NCBI RefSeq assembly: GCF_022965805.1 | Contig: NC_133114.1 | Location: 2,006,761 to 2,070,760 of the forward strand | Length of the DNA stretch: 64,000 bases | Direction of reading: 5' to 3' | Source: Primulina eburnea | Taxonomy: Eukaryota > Streptophyta > Magnoliopsida > Lamiales > Gesneriaceae | Part shown: positions 10,753 to 23,474 of the stretch, in pieces | Layout of the letters: every line of letters starts with the position of its first letter | Numbering within the stretch: the first letter of the stretch is position 1 | The notes under the pieces: generated by a model | The model's database searches: none | What the model saw: the letters and a program-made list of their open reading frames with translations, nothing else | What the model was told of the DNA's origin: nothing | Program-made: the position numbers and the translations under genes

Positions 10753-11345
10753 TATGGTGTTAAAATCAGACATGATCCACCAACCCGACACGGTTTAATC
10801 CGAAAAAATCCGGTTTGGGTTTGAGATTTTCGGGTTCGGGTCAGATCGGGTTTGACCCGATAGCTGACCCGAAAAAATGATCTGGTTGGGTTCAGGGTCG
10901 ACCTGAAAATTTAAATTTAAAAAAAATATAATTAATAAATATTTCTTACATTTTTATATATTGTATGTTTCAAAAAATATTTATTGTATATTTAGATAAT
11001 AAATTTTCATAATTTAATATTTATTTTGAACATTTTTTTTTATTTTTTAAACAATTGTTTATTTGATTTAGTAAATATACTTTCTTTTACAATTAAACTT
11101 TCAAATTTAAATCATATATATAAGGGAGATTTTGTTATTATATGTTTAAATTAAAATAAATTTTTTTTAAAATTTTATTTAATTTTCTTTAAAAAAATTT
11201 TAAAAATTCAAAATCGGGTTGATCAGGTTGATTCGAGTTCGGGTTCGGATTAAAGAGTTTTCGGGTTGGCTCGGGTTCGGGTTGAAAAATTTTTGAATAG
11301 TACTATTGCTCAATCCTACCCAACCCACCCGAATTGGCACCTCTA
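10753..11345. mobile_element. hAT-type MITE with subterminal GGGTT/CGGGT repeats
   Basis: The left end TATGGTGTTAAAAT and the complement of the right end TAGAGGTGCCAATT match in 9-10 of 14 positions. The flanks are CTTGGACT (10745-10752) and CTTGGACC (11346-11353), an 8-bp TSD with one change. Both subterminal regions are dense in GGGTT, GGTTCGGGT and CCCGA words; the middle is AT-rich. No coding capacity. Confidence 0.75.
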
Positions 11346-11439
11346 CTTGGACCTCCTATCAGGTCTGGGGTAGAGTCGATCCTGGGTGTGGGGGTAGTGC
11401 CCTCACACCCAATCAAGGGTCAAGATTCAATCATGGGGT

Positions 11440-11528
11440 ATTTTATTTTTTAAAAAAAATAAAATAAAATGGGCCAGAAAATTTCTGGCCCTTGGATCTG
11501 CCCGTGCAGGCAGTGCCTGCACGGGCAG
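11440..11528. repeat. three consecutive hairpins
   Basis: The first is an A/T foldback at about 11440-11465. The second, 11471-11491, has perfect 10-bp arms (GGGCCAGAAA) with one central base. The third, 11498-11528, has perfect 15-bp arms (CTGCCCGTGCAGGCA) with one central base. They may be one end of a transposon or a structured insertion; no partner end was found. From 11529 to 12265 I see only AT-rich DNA and the probable 3' UTR of the next gene. Confidence 0.75.
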
Positions 11529-12265
11529 CATCGAATTTTCCCAGGTCTGGTCATGACTGAAAAGTCTCATAATAAGTAATTTAATTAATAATTATAAATA
11601 TTTTCATAAACCGTGGTTATATATCTTGTAAATAACAACAATCTAATTTAAGATGGGGTGAGTATAGTTGATGATAAAAGACCATGTATATACTAAATTG
11701 AGAAGTTAAAAATAAATTTTTTTTCCACTAATTATTTGTCCAATTTTATGTTTTGATCCACTAAGTTTTCAAAGTTTGTTGTTCGTACATTATTTTTAGT
11801 TTTTGACTATTTTAATTTAATTTTCGACATATTATCATACATGTCAGTAATTTTCAATGTCGTGGCAGCGTTTCTCGATGCCATGTCACTATACAGTCGT
11901 CAATCAATTTGTTTTTCTGTATGTATATTTGTGTGTGTGTGAGAATATGTATATGTAACTAATCTTGATTTAGAAAAGCAGCAATTCAATCCACAAATAT
12001 TGTTGAGACCAAAAACAACAGATATCATACGAGACATCGTATTTCTAGAGACTAAGAGCAACTTCACCTGTCTTACTTTACAGTCATTATGATGCCAAGT
12101 AAAGACATGAATTTTATGTAAAAAACAAAATACAGAATATATGATATCTACGAACGAGCATGGATCGACGGAAGAACCGGTTTTTGATGGAGATGGGGAG
12201 GAGAGGAGAAGCAGTCAGTGGCTCTAAACATTTCATATTCTTGGCAGAAATAAGATTATGCATCA

Positions 12266-15200
12266 TCACCTCCTCAGAAGCTTGTGAGAGAAGATCCTCT
12301 TGGAGTAAGGACTGTTGCGCGAATTCACCTTGTGGAATTCGATGGCATCGACTAACGATTTATGGAGAGGACCCTGATTTCAAAAGAATTCTTTAGTTAA
12401 ATGATGTTGGATAATCCAAAGAAAAAATCGCTCTTAATAGACATCAAGGCAGGAATTTGTCGTTCTAAAACAACTATGAGAGCGCGTTAATTGGAGAACC
12501 AAAAGGAGGGCAAAACAACATCGTTGGGTTTGAAACCGATTGTAGAACAAATAATTTGCTACTAAACCAGAAGGTATAACTAGCAGTACGGTGTAACTTC
12601 AATCTTTTGAAGGTTATAAGAGCCCAAGAAATGAGCATCAATAGCATACCTCGGAAAAGCGGAGAGCTTTCTGAACAACATAATTTGCATGCGGGTCCTG
12701 AAGCAATTGCTCAAAGTAGTCAGCAGAGAGTAATTCATGGATAATCTTTGACCGGGTTTCATCATTACACAGTTCAAGACACTTTTCAACAACATGGCTA
12801 CTAAACTTCTGCATTAAGAGATGTAGAAAACTGCCCTCGAACTGAGTGGTCAGCTTGGATGTAGCAAATGGTATCTTAAGCTCCAAAATAAATTGAACGA
12901 CATAATTTCTGCATATAAACATTATATTCACTTTTAGCAGAAATATAATCAATATATATATATAGGTAAACACTAAGAAAAGTGAAACAGGCAAGTTGAT
13001 TAAAATAACTCGACACGATGATCAAGTATTCGGTGCTTAAAAAAATTAGAAAACTGACTAATCAATCAACTTCGTAAAATAGTTTGGAATATGGATGGAA
13101 ACAAAATAAAAAATTAGAGAGCGATCATCTTAGCAAGAAGGTGATTCATTTATTAATTTACTGAGGAAATAAAGTTCTTTGCACTTCAAATTTAAACATT
13201 CTCGTTAAACAAGAATCGGGGAATTTGTTCATATAGGAGAACGTATATCAAATCCTAATGTCTTTTCTGGAAAGCAATAATCGGTCATATTGTCCTATGT
13301 AGCTGTTCAAGTGCCCCGACTTAGAGACGTGGCACTTGGTACATGATTTGAAATATTCGAGTAGCACGCTCACTATCAGCTGCCATTTTTAAGGCAGCAG
13401 AAAGCAATTGGGCTTAAAATCTTAAAGAAAAGAACTGGTCATCAAATGTGATATGTTCTTGAATCATCACAAGATGATAGAAAACAAGTTTTAAGTTTAA
13501 GCAGAAAAGATATTTATTCTTGTAAGCATGGAGGAATATAACCAGCTCAAACATATTAAAAGATAGATTCCTACAATAGACAATTAACAGTTTAGTTACC
13601 CAAATGGATCTTGAGCAAGCAGAAGACCATTTGCCGAAATCTCTGCAACCAACTTTTCTCGATTCTCTCCATTCGAAATTTTGATGCAACGTTGCAGAAC
13701 GCAGCACCCATGCTGATGCATTGCTATATCAACACAGTACTTTGAAGCAGCAACAAATATGAACTGCAATTACAAGAAAAGAAGGGACTAATTAAAACCA
13801 AAACAAGAGAAGTCCGTGCGCCATTATACAACACACATAACATGTACTACAAGATTTTCTAACTGATAATGACTTTTATACCACGTTAGCCTGTATCAAA
13901 CTTTTTTTTTTGATAGGAAACAAAGCCTGTATCAAACTTTTGAAACAACATTATGAAAGGGGGAATTTTTCAGGACGTAAATCTGCAGCATTTTTGTAAG
14001 ATGTTGGTGATTACATATAATCCCTTTCATCAATTTCCAAGTATGGACGAAAGCCATTGAACTTTGATCCATTCTCGGTGAGCTATGATTGATGGTTCAG
14101 GCTTTCTCAAATTCACTTCAAACAGAAGATTATATATTTCACACTTGCTGAGTTGGGAAGACCAAGAAAAAGTTTGACGTCATAAGTTTGTTATAGATAG
14201 ATAAAAGTTTTTAGTATGCATAATTGAACTTTCTTTTACATTTTAAACTAAGCGACTATGAATGTTTTACCGCAATTCCATTAATTAGATTCTGACCACT
14301 TAGATGTAAACATTAGCAGCTAGAAGACTTCTTAACTTCAATTTTCATGTTCACGCCTCTTCTGATTGGCTTGTCAATCAGACGACTTATTGCATTTGAA
14401 AAGATAATGCAAAGTACATCGAAAATGAAAACCAACAGCAATGCAAGATTAAAACCTCCCAATCAATTGAAAACAATGAAACAATTATTGATGTAACAAC
14501 TTGAATTATGACAGACATTCGAACTGTGACAAAATTTAGAGGCAAACAAATACTGTCAAAGGGAAATAGCTATGCAATGCTAACAAAACTTTTAGAGCAC
14601 AAGGAGGATTAGAAGTTAGTGATTACCTTACTATCTTCGTTGGTAAAGCATTGTAAGCACCGTTGTATGACGTGATTGTCGTTTAGGTCTTTGATGAGTG
14701 TCAGAAAGCCTGGTTCAAGATTTGAAATAACTCGTAAAATTTGCTGCCTTGTCTTGAGAGTCTCGATCAACTTCTGAACAACCCGGGTACTGTCACAAAA
14801 TGAATCAAAGTTTAACATGCCTGCAGCATGATAAAGCAGAACAATAAACACGACAAGCATACCCATGTGTATTTAAAGAGATTCTAACGAGCTCTCCTGG
14901 CTCCTCAGTCGCCCTGAGCAATATGTGCATCCTCTGCTCTTCATTGCACACTTCCAGCAATTTTTGCATGAGATAATTTCCAAATGGATTCATCATAAGT
15001 TCCACTGTATGATCAATTATCTCACTGAATATGATCTGCCCGTCTCGAGAATTTCCTTCATCAAACATCCTTTGCAAGAAACGGCAACCATGTTGATCCT
15101 TAGCTATGTGATATATATCCTTGAGCTTCTGCAAGGGAGTTACACTTCGGTGGGAGTCGGAAAGGACTATACATTTTCAGATTTAATCGAGTATCTTGGA

Positions 15201-16426
15201 TTGCTGCAATGTCGAAATGAGCATCAAAATTTGACCTATTTCCTTGGTCCTTTTCAGCACATGTCTGGTGAATAAAATCTTTATGGATGTGTTCCCTCGA
15301 ACGTACATATCCTCTGTTTGTCCCATAAGGAACACCTTCCCCTTGAATTATCAAACTATCATCGTTGGTGAAGGCTTCAACACTCCCTTGAGGCGCTCTA
15401 ACACACAAAGGTACTCTGTTCTTTCCATCAGACACATGTGGCTGGTAATGAAGTAAATTTTCGACATTATTCTGAGGGATCGATCGGCCCTGTTGAACCA
15501 CATTCGGTGAATATACATCATTTCTAGATTCAATCAGATTTATATCATTTACCAAAGCATATAATGGAACATCACCAACCAAAGGCCTATTTAAAGTAGA
15601 AGAACCATTTGACACAGCAAATCCCATTGGAAAATGATTTCTTGTCAACACATTGCTTCTATAAATTTGAGGACTCTGATCAGTAATAGTGAACTCAGAC
15701 CGAGCAAACATACCATCAGGTCGACTAGGAAAATATTGTGATCCCAATAAATTATCGATTCTCTGTTGATGTTGCATTTCCACAAAGACAGAACCCATCC
15801 GGCCCTCGAAATTCATATTTCTTATAGGAATGGAGGGATTAAAACCCCCATAACCAGAAAAACCTTTACTATAACTATCATATGCCCTGCATTTCTCAAA
15901 ATTCATCGGGATATCTTCGTTTACACATTGCCCTTGAGATCGACAACGATCTGGTGATACCAGGAGATCATCTTGCTCATCACTAATGCACATTTTACTG
16001 AAATTCTTGGATAAACTCAAACCATCAACAAAATTTCTCTCATCAACCCCATTAACCTTGTTAAAATCCAACAAAAATCCATCCCTGGAATTCAAGTGAG
16101 CTTTAATCTCTTCAAATCGGGGTAGGGTTGGTGATCCAAAGTCCGAAAGAGAATACCCACAAGAAAACAAACTAGAAGAGGAGCCATCAGATTGTAAAGA
16201 AAACCCACTCTCAGGAGAAGATATACATGTATACTTATGCTTCAAAATTTCATCATCATAAATGCCATAGACATGTCCATGACAACGACCATCACCATCA
16301 AGATCACTGCGATGATGATGACTGACGACGAAGATTCAATGATGACTTCGCATGGGGGATCTCTCCCAGTAACCTTTCAAATTCATCATCATCCTTCATA
16401 TTTTCTGCACTTCTCTTCTCAAACAT
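12266..16426 (-). CDS. Pumilio-family RNA-binding protein, six exons, two apparent frameshifts in exon 1
   Basis: Exons on the minus strand: 16426-14863, 14789-14627, 13763-13600, 12908-12650, 12373-12266, with GT and AG at each junction (exon 1 may be two exons). The N-terminus (MFEKRSAENMKDDDEFERLLGEIP) and a ~400-aa disordered region lead into eight Puf repeats. Their recognition segments are HGCRFLQ, FGNYLMQ, HGTRVVQ, NDNHVIQ, HGCCVLQ, FGNYVVQ, FSSHVVE and HANYVVQ; the C-terminal cap ends FSHKLLRR before TGA. Pumilio proteins bind UGUA-type sites in 3' UTRs and repress mRNAs in the cytoplasm. Two frame changes break exon 1: in a TCA repeat near 16290 and in a TA run near 15118, just before repeat 1. 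It is closest in type to the APUM7-12 group. Either a recent pseudogene or sequence errors; I cannot tell. Confidence 0.85.
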
Positions 16427-17684
16427 CAAAGTCAGATTACAACAACAAGAAAAAAAAGAAAACGAGAAAATACAACACAAGATTTCACAACAAGAACAAC
16501 AATGCAAGAATCAAAATACCCACATCAAGAAACGATCAATAGAAGACAAAGCAATGAGAACCCACAATAGATTAGCGTTTTTAGCATCCAAGATGGTCTC
16601 AGAATACCAAAAGTACTAATACCAAATATGGCACAAGGGGTTTGGGATAGTGAAATTTCGAAATCATTTCATAAAGTTGACACTACCACTGCCTTGCCTT
16701 GTATTCAAAACCTTGGACATTATTATTGTATTTTTTTTAAGGAAAAACGTTGGACACTAAATTTCATTTTAATGTAAACCAATCCATTAAATTCACTTAA
16801 TTGAACATATTTAAATTCTAATTTCCCTTTTTTTATTTTTTCTTATGATTTTGATTCTGTGGCTAATAAAAAATTGTTCTTTTTTTAATTATAATCGACC
16901 ATGATGAGAGTTGAGAGGTCTCGCGTGTCACTAACTGATAGTATTTTTGTTATTTTTCGAGTTTATATGAATAACATTTTTTCTATTACACAGATAAATA
17001 ATTATGAATATTATGTAATAAATTTGAAAATCCATTATATTACATATATTAAAAAAATTATGATATTAAAAAAATTATGATTTGATTTAAATAAAAAAAA
17101 GAATTTAGTAATAATTAGTTTGTTTGCTTAATAGGTGGGAGAGATGGTTGCGTCATTTAACTATAGGTAGATCTTAACAGCCTCTCTCATTTCTATCCAC
17201 CTGAATCGGGGTGGAGATTCCTTTAAACTTGGGATTAATTAAATTTATTTCCTCCTAAATTAATTTTAAATAAATTTTTAAAAATTTGTCAATTTATCAG
17301 TATGTAAAAAATGACTAATATCCAATACTTTTTAAAAATTTAATTCACTTTTTAAATATTTAAAATTTAAATATAAACTTCATAAAATTATCTGAAGTGT
17401 ATATATCCTTGTGAGGCCACCTATTATTTTGATTCAGTAGTCATTATCAAGAGGGCATTATAGTTTTGGCAGGGCATACATACAAATTTGGTTTGGTATT
17501 TAAGAGCTTTTGTATATATATGTGAATTGCTTTTATGTTTGAATTTATTTACTTTCTTTCTATTTTGCATAAGATAAGTGGTTGGGAAAAAAATATAAAG
17601 ATTTCATTTGAAAGCTGTTTTTTTCTAGACACAAATACATCCTCAAATTTGAAGATTCATTCATGAATATTGGTAAAAAGTTGT
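16427..17684. other. upstream region of the Pumilio gene and AT-rich intergenic DNA
   Basis: The first ~150 bp are AAC/AAG-rich and look like 5' UTR of the minus-strand gene. Beyond this the DNA is AT-rich; no gene is visible. Confidence 0.5.
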
Positions 17685-17847
17685 GTGAGACGATCTCACG
17701 GATCGTATTTTGTGAAACAGATATTTTATTTGGGTCATCCATGAAAAAGTATTACTTTTTTATGCTGAGAGTATTACTTTTTATTGTGAATATCGGTAGA
17801 GTTGGCCCGTCTTACAGATAAAGATTCGTGAGACTATCTCGTAAGAG
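17685..17847. mobile_element. GTGAGAC...GTCTCAC repeat (copy B, reverse orientation)
   Basis: It starts GTGAGACGATCTCACGG and contains TCATCCATGAAAAAGTATTA and ATTGTGAATATCGGTAGAG, which are the reverse complement of the words in copies A, D and E. It is uninterrupted, and shows the intact sequence at the site where copies A and E carry insertions. Confidence 0.75.
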
Positions 17848-18541
17848 ACCTGCTCATAAATATTTTACATTTCAACGGTTTTTCTTCTCCTAATGTTTTT
17901 AGCGCATATTTTTACGATAATTTATCTTTTGTTTTTGTAAATTTTTTAATATATTTATACTAAAGAGCGTTACCATAAATTATAACGATGACTTTGATAG
18001 TAATCTACAAAACAAAAATAATTTCTTTTTCCACTGCGAAAATTAATATGTTTCAGATTAAACATTTTGAAATTCGAATCAGATGGCAAGAAAAACAGTA
18101 CTTAAAAACAAATTAAAACTTTCAACGTATGTCAACCAAAAAAACATTTAAAACATTTATTCCGGATGGTGAAATATTGGTTGTTGTAAATAATATAATA
18201 TAATATTTTAAAAAAAAGATATCAATTATTAGGACAGAAAGCAACTTATGTAGAACGTTTGGCTTTTGTCAGTGACTGCATATGGTTCGATTATGGGTAT
18301 TTTCTTAAAATTGAATTAAATAATTAATATTATTTAATGATTACCATCGACTTGAACATGTATATATTGTTAATTTGTTATTTTTATATTTTCTGTTAAA
18401 TATTCAATATTCACATAAAAATACTAAATTTTTTTATAGTAAATACCAGCTTTTTTGTCGATGGATCCATCATATATACATGGTACACTGTTACATTCAA
18501 ATCTTATACACACGCATATATAGATGGACAAAAACTTGTGT
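17848..18541. other. AT-rich intergenic DNA
   Basis: No gene, RNA or repeat with clear ends was seen. Confidence 0.5.
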
Positions 18542-18688
18542 GTGAGACGGTCTCTCGAGTCGTATTTTGTGAGACATATCTCTTATTTGAGTCATTTATG
18601 AAAAAATATATTTTTTATGTTAAGAGTATTGTTTTTCATTGTGAATATCGATAGGGTTGACCGTCTCAGATAAATATTCGTGAGATAC
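18542..18688. mobile_element. GTGAGAC...GTCTCAC repeat (copy C, reverse orientation)
   Basis: It starts GTGAGACGGTCTCTCGAG and carries the same interior words as copy B (AAGAGTATTG, TTGTGAATATCGATAGGG), with more divergence. 18689-19223 holds no gene I can support. Confidence 0.7.
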
Positions 18689-19223
18689 AGATGATAGCGA
18701 AAAAATCCGCACCGTTTGACAGAATAAAAAGAAATTGATATTGGGCAGAAATTATGAAATATAACAATCTTTTCGGCTTGCTCGACTGCGAAGGGAGAGT
18801 GACCTTTGGGCCTAGGACACATTCACTGGTGATCGTTTGGCTTGTATTTCAAGTCAATCATTGCCCATGCTCAAATCGAATTGAATATGATTAATTTAAG
18901 ATTCTAAAGTAAAACTGTACAAATATAATTTAGAAAGAAATGATATGAGCTGATGCAGAGTGCTGTAAAATTCTTAAATCAACAGTGATTCCATTGGCTG
19001 AGTAGATTGTTTGCAGCAGTCCTTTACCAGTTCTTGATGTGCTCCTCCATCTTTAACTTGTCCGGGAGCTTCAGCAATACTCGAGACTCGGGTTTCAGAT
19101 TACTCAAATAAACCAAATGGTTGTCCATCCTTACCCCGACGAAAGTGTAAACGGAAGGGCGGCAACACAGCCCTACATGCTTGTTAGGGGTCTTCACCTA
19201 ATCATTTACTGTGCAGAATGGGA

Positions 19224-19834
19224 TCATCTAGTAGTGTCTGAAGGAGCTTTGATGTGCAAGAATGTTTTAGAAATTTCTGCTTCTTTTGATGTAAATCTTA
19301 GTCTCAGAAGTAATGAGTTTGTGATTACGCCAACAGAACTGAAGCACCAGCAATAGAAGGCGATAACATGGTTCCAGTCACGGGCAGCAAAGTTCCAGCT
19401 GCTACTGGAATTCCAATCTGGTAAAGGACAGAGTAAAATGAGGTTAAGCAGTTAGCATGGAGGAGACAAATACTAAGAGCGTCTGACACAGTCACAAAAA
19501 AAAGGTAACTACTGTTATCACACAAATGACCGAGCGAAAAGACTAAGCTCTGCTTATATTTTGTAGATTTTCATTCAAAAATCCAAGAACTCGAGATCAA
19601 GAGTTTAACCTGCCAAATCCTCCACTACTGGTTTTATTTATTCCTTGTCTTGTTCCCCCAACATATTATGCTATACTCGATAGGTTCTCAATAGCGAAAA
19701 ACAAATAAATGGCATTATTTGTTTACAAAGGTGTGATGTAGAAAAAAACATACAAAATTGTAAGCAAAGGCCCACCAAAGATTTTGCTTCACAGTCCTCA
19801 TGGTAAGTCTACTCAGCTCCAGAGCATCGAGCAA
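19224..19834 (-). pseudogene. 3' end of a HMA6/PAA1-like copper P-type ATPase gene (last exons)
   Basis: Exon 19834-19754 (after TACGCAG) encodes LLDALELSRLTMRTVKQN and NLWWAFAYNF; exon 19417-19224 (after TTACCAG) encodes IGIPVAAGTLLPVTGTMLSP and SIAGA, then shifts frame at about 19340 and continues in another frame with FSSVGVITNSLLLRLRF to TGA at 19224-19226. These match the last membrane helices of plastid copper-transporting P1B ATPases. The frame shift looks like a ~10-bp loss where family members have a few more residues (A-LMG-F). The rest of the gene continues beyond the copia insertion at 28150-28333. Plastid HMA6/PAA1 delivers copper to stroma; this copy looks non-functional. Confidence 0.75.
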
Positions 19835-19885
19835 CTGCGTATAAAAGGTAGTAACTCATAAACTTCACGGCATATGAAAACAAAG

Positions 19886-20849
19886 TGAAAGGAATACTTT
19901 ATTCCTTTATTATTTTGCTAAATTGATAATATCAATTTATGATTTTGTCTTTCTAGATTATTGTTTGATTTATTTCTAGATTATAAAATCTTGCTTGATT
20001 TATTTCTAGATGATAAGATCTTGCTTGATTTATATCTAGATATTATATGATTTGTTTTCATATGATTTTTATCTCTAAGATATTTTATCTTTGTTTAAAA
20101 GAGTGTTATATCTAATGAAATCTTGTTTCCATATTTTCTAGGACTACTTTTTGGGAAGATGATTATGTCAATATATGTGAAAGCACACATATATATACAA
20201 GTGTGGTGTACGGCAGAGATGGGGTGGTTTTAGAGAGAAAAGAGGCTTGAGAGAGAAAAGGTGTTTTGGAGATAGAAGAAGTGGGTAGAGAGAGAGAGAG
20301 TTGGAAGAGAAAGCTTTTCACAGAGAATAAATTACAAGACTCCAACATTTATTTGCTCTACATTTTTTATGTGATCGACGATCACTTTTGTAGGAGCTTT
20401 TCGTGTGAGCCTTTTGGTGTGACTCTTTCGTGAGGTCGACAGAGGAACGCATACACAAAAGAAAAATACGAAAGCCGAGCCTATTTTGATGAGACGTTTT
20501 TTTATTTTATGCATCTAGTTTTTATGTGGTTTGTTTTGATGCATTTTTAATTCCTTGGAGTGTCAAGGAATTTGGTTTTGTTTTCTCACTAGTATTGTTG
20601 TTTTTGGTGTAAACGATTTACATAATTTTTCTAGTGAATTTGTTGCCATGAGGCACCGCACAAGTATTCGTACTTGTGCATAATTTAAATCTGGTGTTAA
20701 TCTATTAAAGTTATATTTGTGTGTTAAATATTTAATTTCCGCTGCCGTGTTGTGTACAGTGTTGACAACACCGGACACAACACTAACTTCTGATACACAC
20801 ATTATAATATTATTTTAATTTATTTCCTGCACAACAACAATTCCTTACA
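19886..20849 (+). repeat. 5' LTR of the copia element (964 bp)
   Basis: Begins TGAAAGGAATACTTT and ends AATTCCTTACA, with the PBS two bases later. A palindromic cluster of GTGTTG and CAACAC words lies at 20747-20783 near its end. Confidence 0.92.
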
Positions 20850-20851
20850 AG

Positions 20852-20864
20852 TGGTATCAGAGCC
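20852..20864 (+). other. primer binding site of the copia element
   Basis: TGGTATCAGAGCC follows the LTR end after AG. TGGTATCAGAGC is the standard plant PBS complementary to the 3' end of initiator Met-tRNA. Confidence 0.9.
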
Positions 20865-20938
20865 AACGCTTGATACACTAAGTGATTGATTCTGGTTTAT
20901 TGTTGTTTTCTTTTTTCAAGAAATTTAACAGAATCCCG

Positions 20939-22528
20939 ATGGACGTACTATCACAGAACACTGCTGTTTTGAAAGAAAAATGCTGGCTGCAAGTCAACCC
21001 GCACGGTGTTGCCGCTGGTGTTGCAACACCGGGCCGCAACACCACTTCAAAATCCTTGTGTCTCAATGCTAAATCTCACAATGACTCAGGTAATCATGAA
21101 ATCCAGAATACTGATTCTGATTAACTCACCTTTGAAAGTGTGCAGGCTATGTATGAAGAGCTGTATGATGATTGGCTTAAAAGAAACGAGACAAATTCAA
21201 TTCTTTCAAAAGAAAATGTTGAGTTAAAAGGCAATTTGTCTCGACTCGAAGTCGTATTGAGTAAAAAAGATCTTGAACTGTGCAAAGTCAAGGATGAGCT
21301 TGAGAAGGCCTCAAAGACACTTGCAAAATTCAACTCAAGTTCGTCAAAACTTGACTCAATGCTAACTATGGGAAAAGACAACAGAACTGGTCTTGGATAT
21401 GTTGAAAGCGCATATGAACATGGTGAATCTTCCAACTCCGGATCAAAATCAACTGTGTTTATAAAGGGAATTGAAGACAATTCTGTCCCTTTAATGGTGA
21501 ACCCTCCTATGGAGAATCTGCCAATTTCAAAGCTAGCATCGGAACAAAGGCCGAAACAAAATAGAGCTTCTTCCTCTCTTTTGAAAGTTGATCCTCCAGT
21601 AAAGATGTCACAAATCAAGAAACCAGTGTCAACTTCCAAACCAAAGCAAAGAAAGCGACATTTTATCTGCCACTACTGCTATAAGCCTGGGCACATCAGA
21701 CCTTTCTGCTACAAACTAAGAGACGACTACCTGAATTGGAAATCAAATCGGGTGTTGCCCACAGTGTTGTCCAACACCAGGCGCAACACCACAGTCAAGA
21801 AATCTTCCACAAGGAAAGTTTGGGTACCTAAAACTGTTATTCGATGCAATATCATTTATACTTCTTTAAAAACTAACATTGCAGTTGCATGGTACTTCGA
21901 CAGTGGGTGCTCGCGCCACATGACCGGATTTAAAGAACACCTCACGGATTATGTTGAAATAAAAAGTGGGCGTGTAACCTATGGTGGTGGTTCTAAAGGA
22001 AGAACTGTAGGCAAAGGAACCTTGAACGTTGATGGGCTTCCTGAAATTCACAATGTTCTACATGTTGAAGGACTTAACTCAAACTTAATAAGCATAAGTC
22101 AACTTTGTGATGATGATTTACATGTTAAGTTCAATAAAAATAATTGTGAAGTTTTTAATGATGCCAATGTTTGTGTAATGTCAGGTACTCGTTCAGCTGA
22201 CAATTGTTATCAATTGGGAGAAGGTGATGGTTGCCGAAGTGCCAAGGTGAGTGAATTAGACGTATGGCATAAAAAACTGGGACACGTGAGTATCAATACC
22301 TTGAAGAATCTGCGTAAGTTTGATGCTGTGAGAGGTATGCCCAATTTAAATTTAGGTGTTGTGTATGTCTGTGGTCCATGCCAGAAAAGTAAACAAACCC
22401 GTGTTGCGCACTCGGTGTTGCAACATTTTGGGACAACACAGTGCCTTGAACTTTTGCATATGGATATACTGGGTCCAATAGATGTTGAGAGCTTGGGTGG
22501 TAAGAAATATTCGTTTTTTTTGTGTTGA
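20939..22528 (+). pseudogene. gag, protease and N-terminal integrase of the copia element
   Basis: The frame opens at ATG 20939, meets TAA at 21122-21124, and continues in the same frame from 21140. It has a coiled-coil-like stretch (LKGNLSRLEVVLSKKDLEL), a CCHC zinc knuckle (CHYCYKPGHIRPFC), the protease active site (WYFDSGCSRHMTG), and the integrase zinc domain (WHKKLGHVS, CGPCQKSKQT), up to HMDILGPIDVE. The main gag core is missing, so the gag is internally deleted. The frame ends at 22528 because of a shift in a run of eight T (22514-22521). Confidence 0.88.
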
Positions 22529-23474
22529 TGATTTTTCGCATTTTACTTGGGTAAGTTTTCTTAGAGAAAAATCTGATACATTTGATGCTTTTAAGAAGTT
22601 GCATGCTAGGATAACAAATCTGTTTGATATGAGGGTGGTTAAAATAAGAACCGATCATGGTGAGGAGTTTGAAAATTCTCATTTTATTTCTTTGTGCCAT
22701 AAGAAAGGTATCACTCATGATTATTCATCTCCGAAGACCCCTCAAAAATTCGGCATAGCTGAAAGGAAAAATCGAACCCTCCTAGAAATGGCTCGGGTCA
22801 TGCTTAGTTCTAAGAATGTGTCAAAATGTTTTTGGGCCGAAGCTTTAAATACGGCATGTCACATTTCCAACCGTGTTTATTTAAGGAGTGATTCTACAAT
22901 GACCTCATATGAGATTATCATGGGAAGAAAACCAAACCTTAAATATTTTCATATTTTTGGATGTGTAGGTTATGTGTTGAATGATAGAGATCATCTAGCT
23001 AAATTTGATTCAAAAAGTGTTAAATGTCTCTTTCTTGGATACTCTACTAATGGCCGTGTTTATCGCGTATTTAATCTGAGAACTAGGACTACAATGGAAT
23101 CAATTAACGCTGTGTTTGATGATCTTGCAGATCTAACAGTTAAAACTCCGGAGGCTGATGTAGAAGAATGGCTGGATATAAGTGAGGCACTGACCAGAAA
23201 CAGTGTTGAGTCTGGTGTTGAGACCAGTGAGGCAACACCAAGCACAACACCGCCTCTGAACCAAACAGAAACTGTGGATAATGATTACAATGATAATGAT
23301 GATGTGGTGATCAATTGTGAAAAAGAAATTCCCAGCAAGATTCAGAAAAATCATCCATCATCACAAATCATTGGTGAATTACATGATGGTGTGCAAACAA
23401 GAAACAAAGAAAAGGTGGACTACCGCAAAATAATTGGTTTAATCTGCATGGGCTCCACGGGTATGGTACGGTAG
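22482..23474 (+). pseudogene. integrase core of the copia element, fused to a deletion joint
   Basis: The core carries the second Asp (RTDHGEEFENS) and the Glu region (SPKTPQKFGIAERKNRTL; the residues before the Glu are usually QNGVV), then FWAEALNTACHISNRV, FGCVGYVLND and KCLFLGYS. After KVDYRKIIGLICM the frame reaches a stop at 23472-23474. The next recognisable protein (APRVWYGRLADNLINLGF, in another frame) belongs late in RT, so most of RT is deleted between. Confidence 0.85.

Noticed and set aside
12160..12396. Plus-strand open frame over the last Pumilio exon
   Set aside because: The minus strand has a Puf C-terminal exon with acceptor and stop; the plus frame is a shadow.
15244..15957. 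Plus-strand open frames opposite Pumilio exon 1
   Set aside because: They are shadows of the coding strand, with no family features.
20852..20864. TGGTATCAGAGCC and the same word at 29202 (inverse) and 54015 as tRNA gene remnants
   Set aside because: Each is directly beside an LTR end, so they are primer binding sites, not tRNA genes. No cloverleaf surrounds them.
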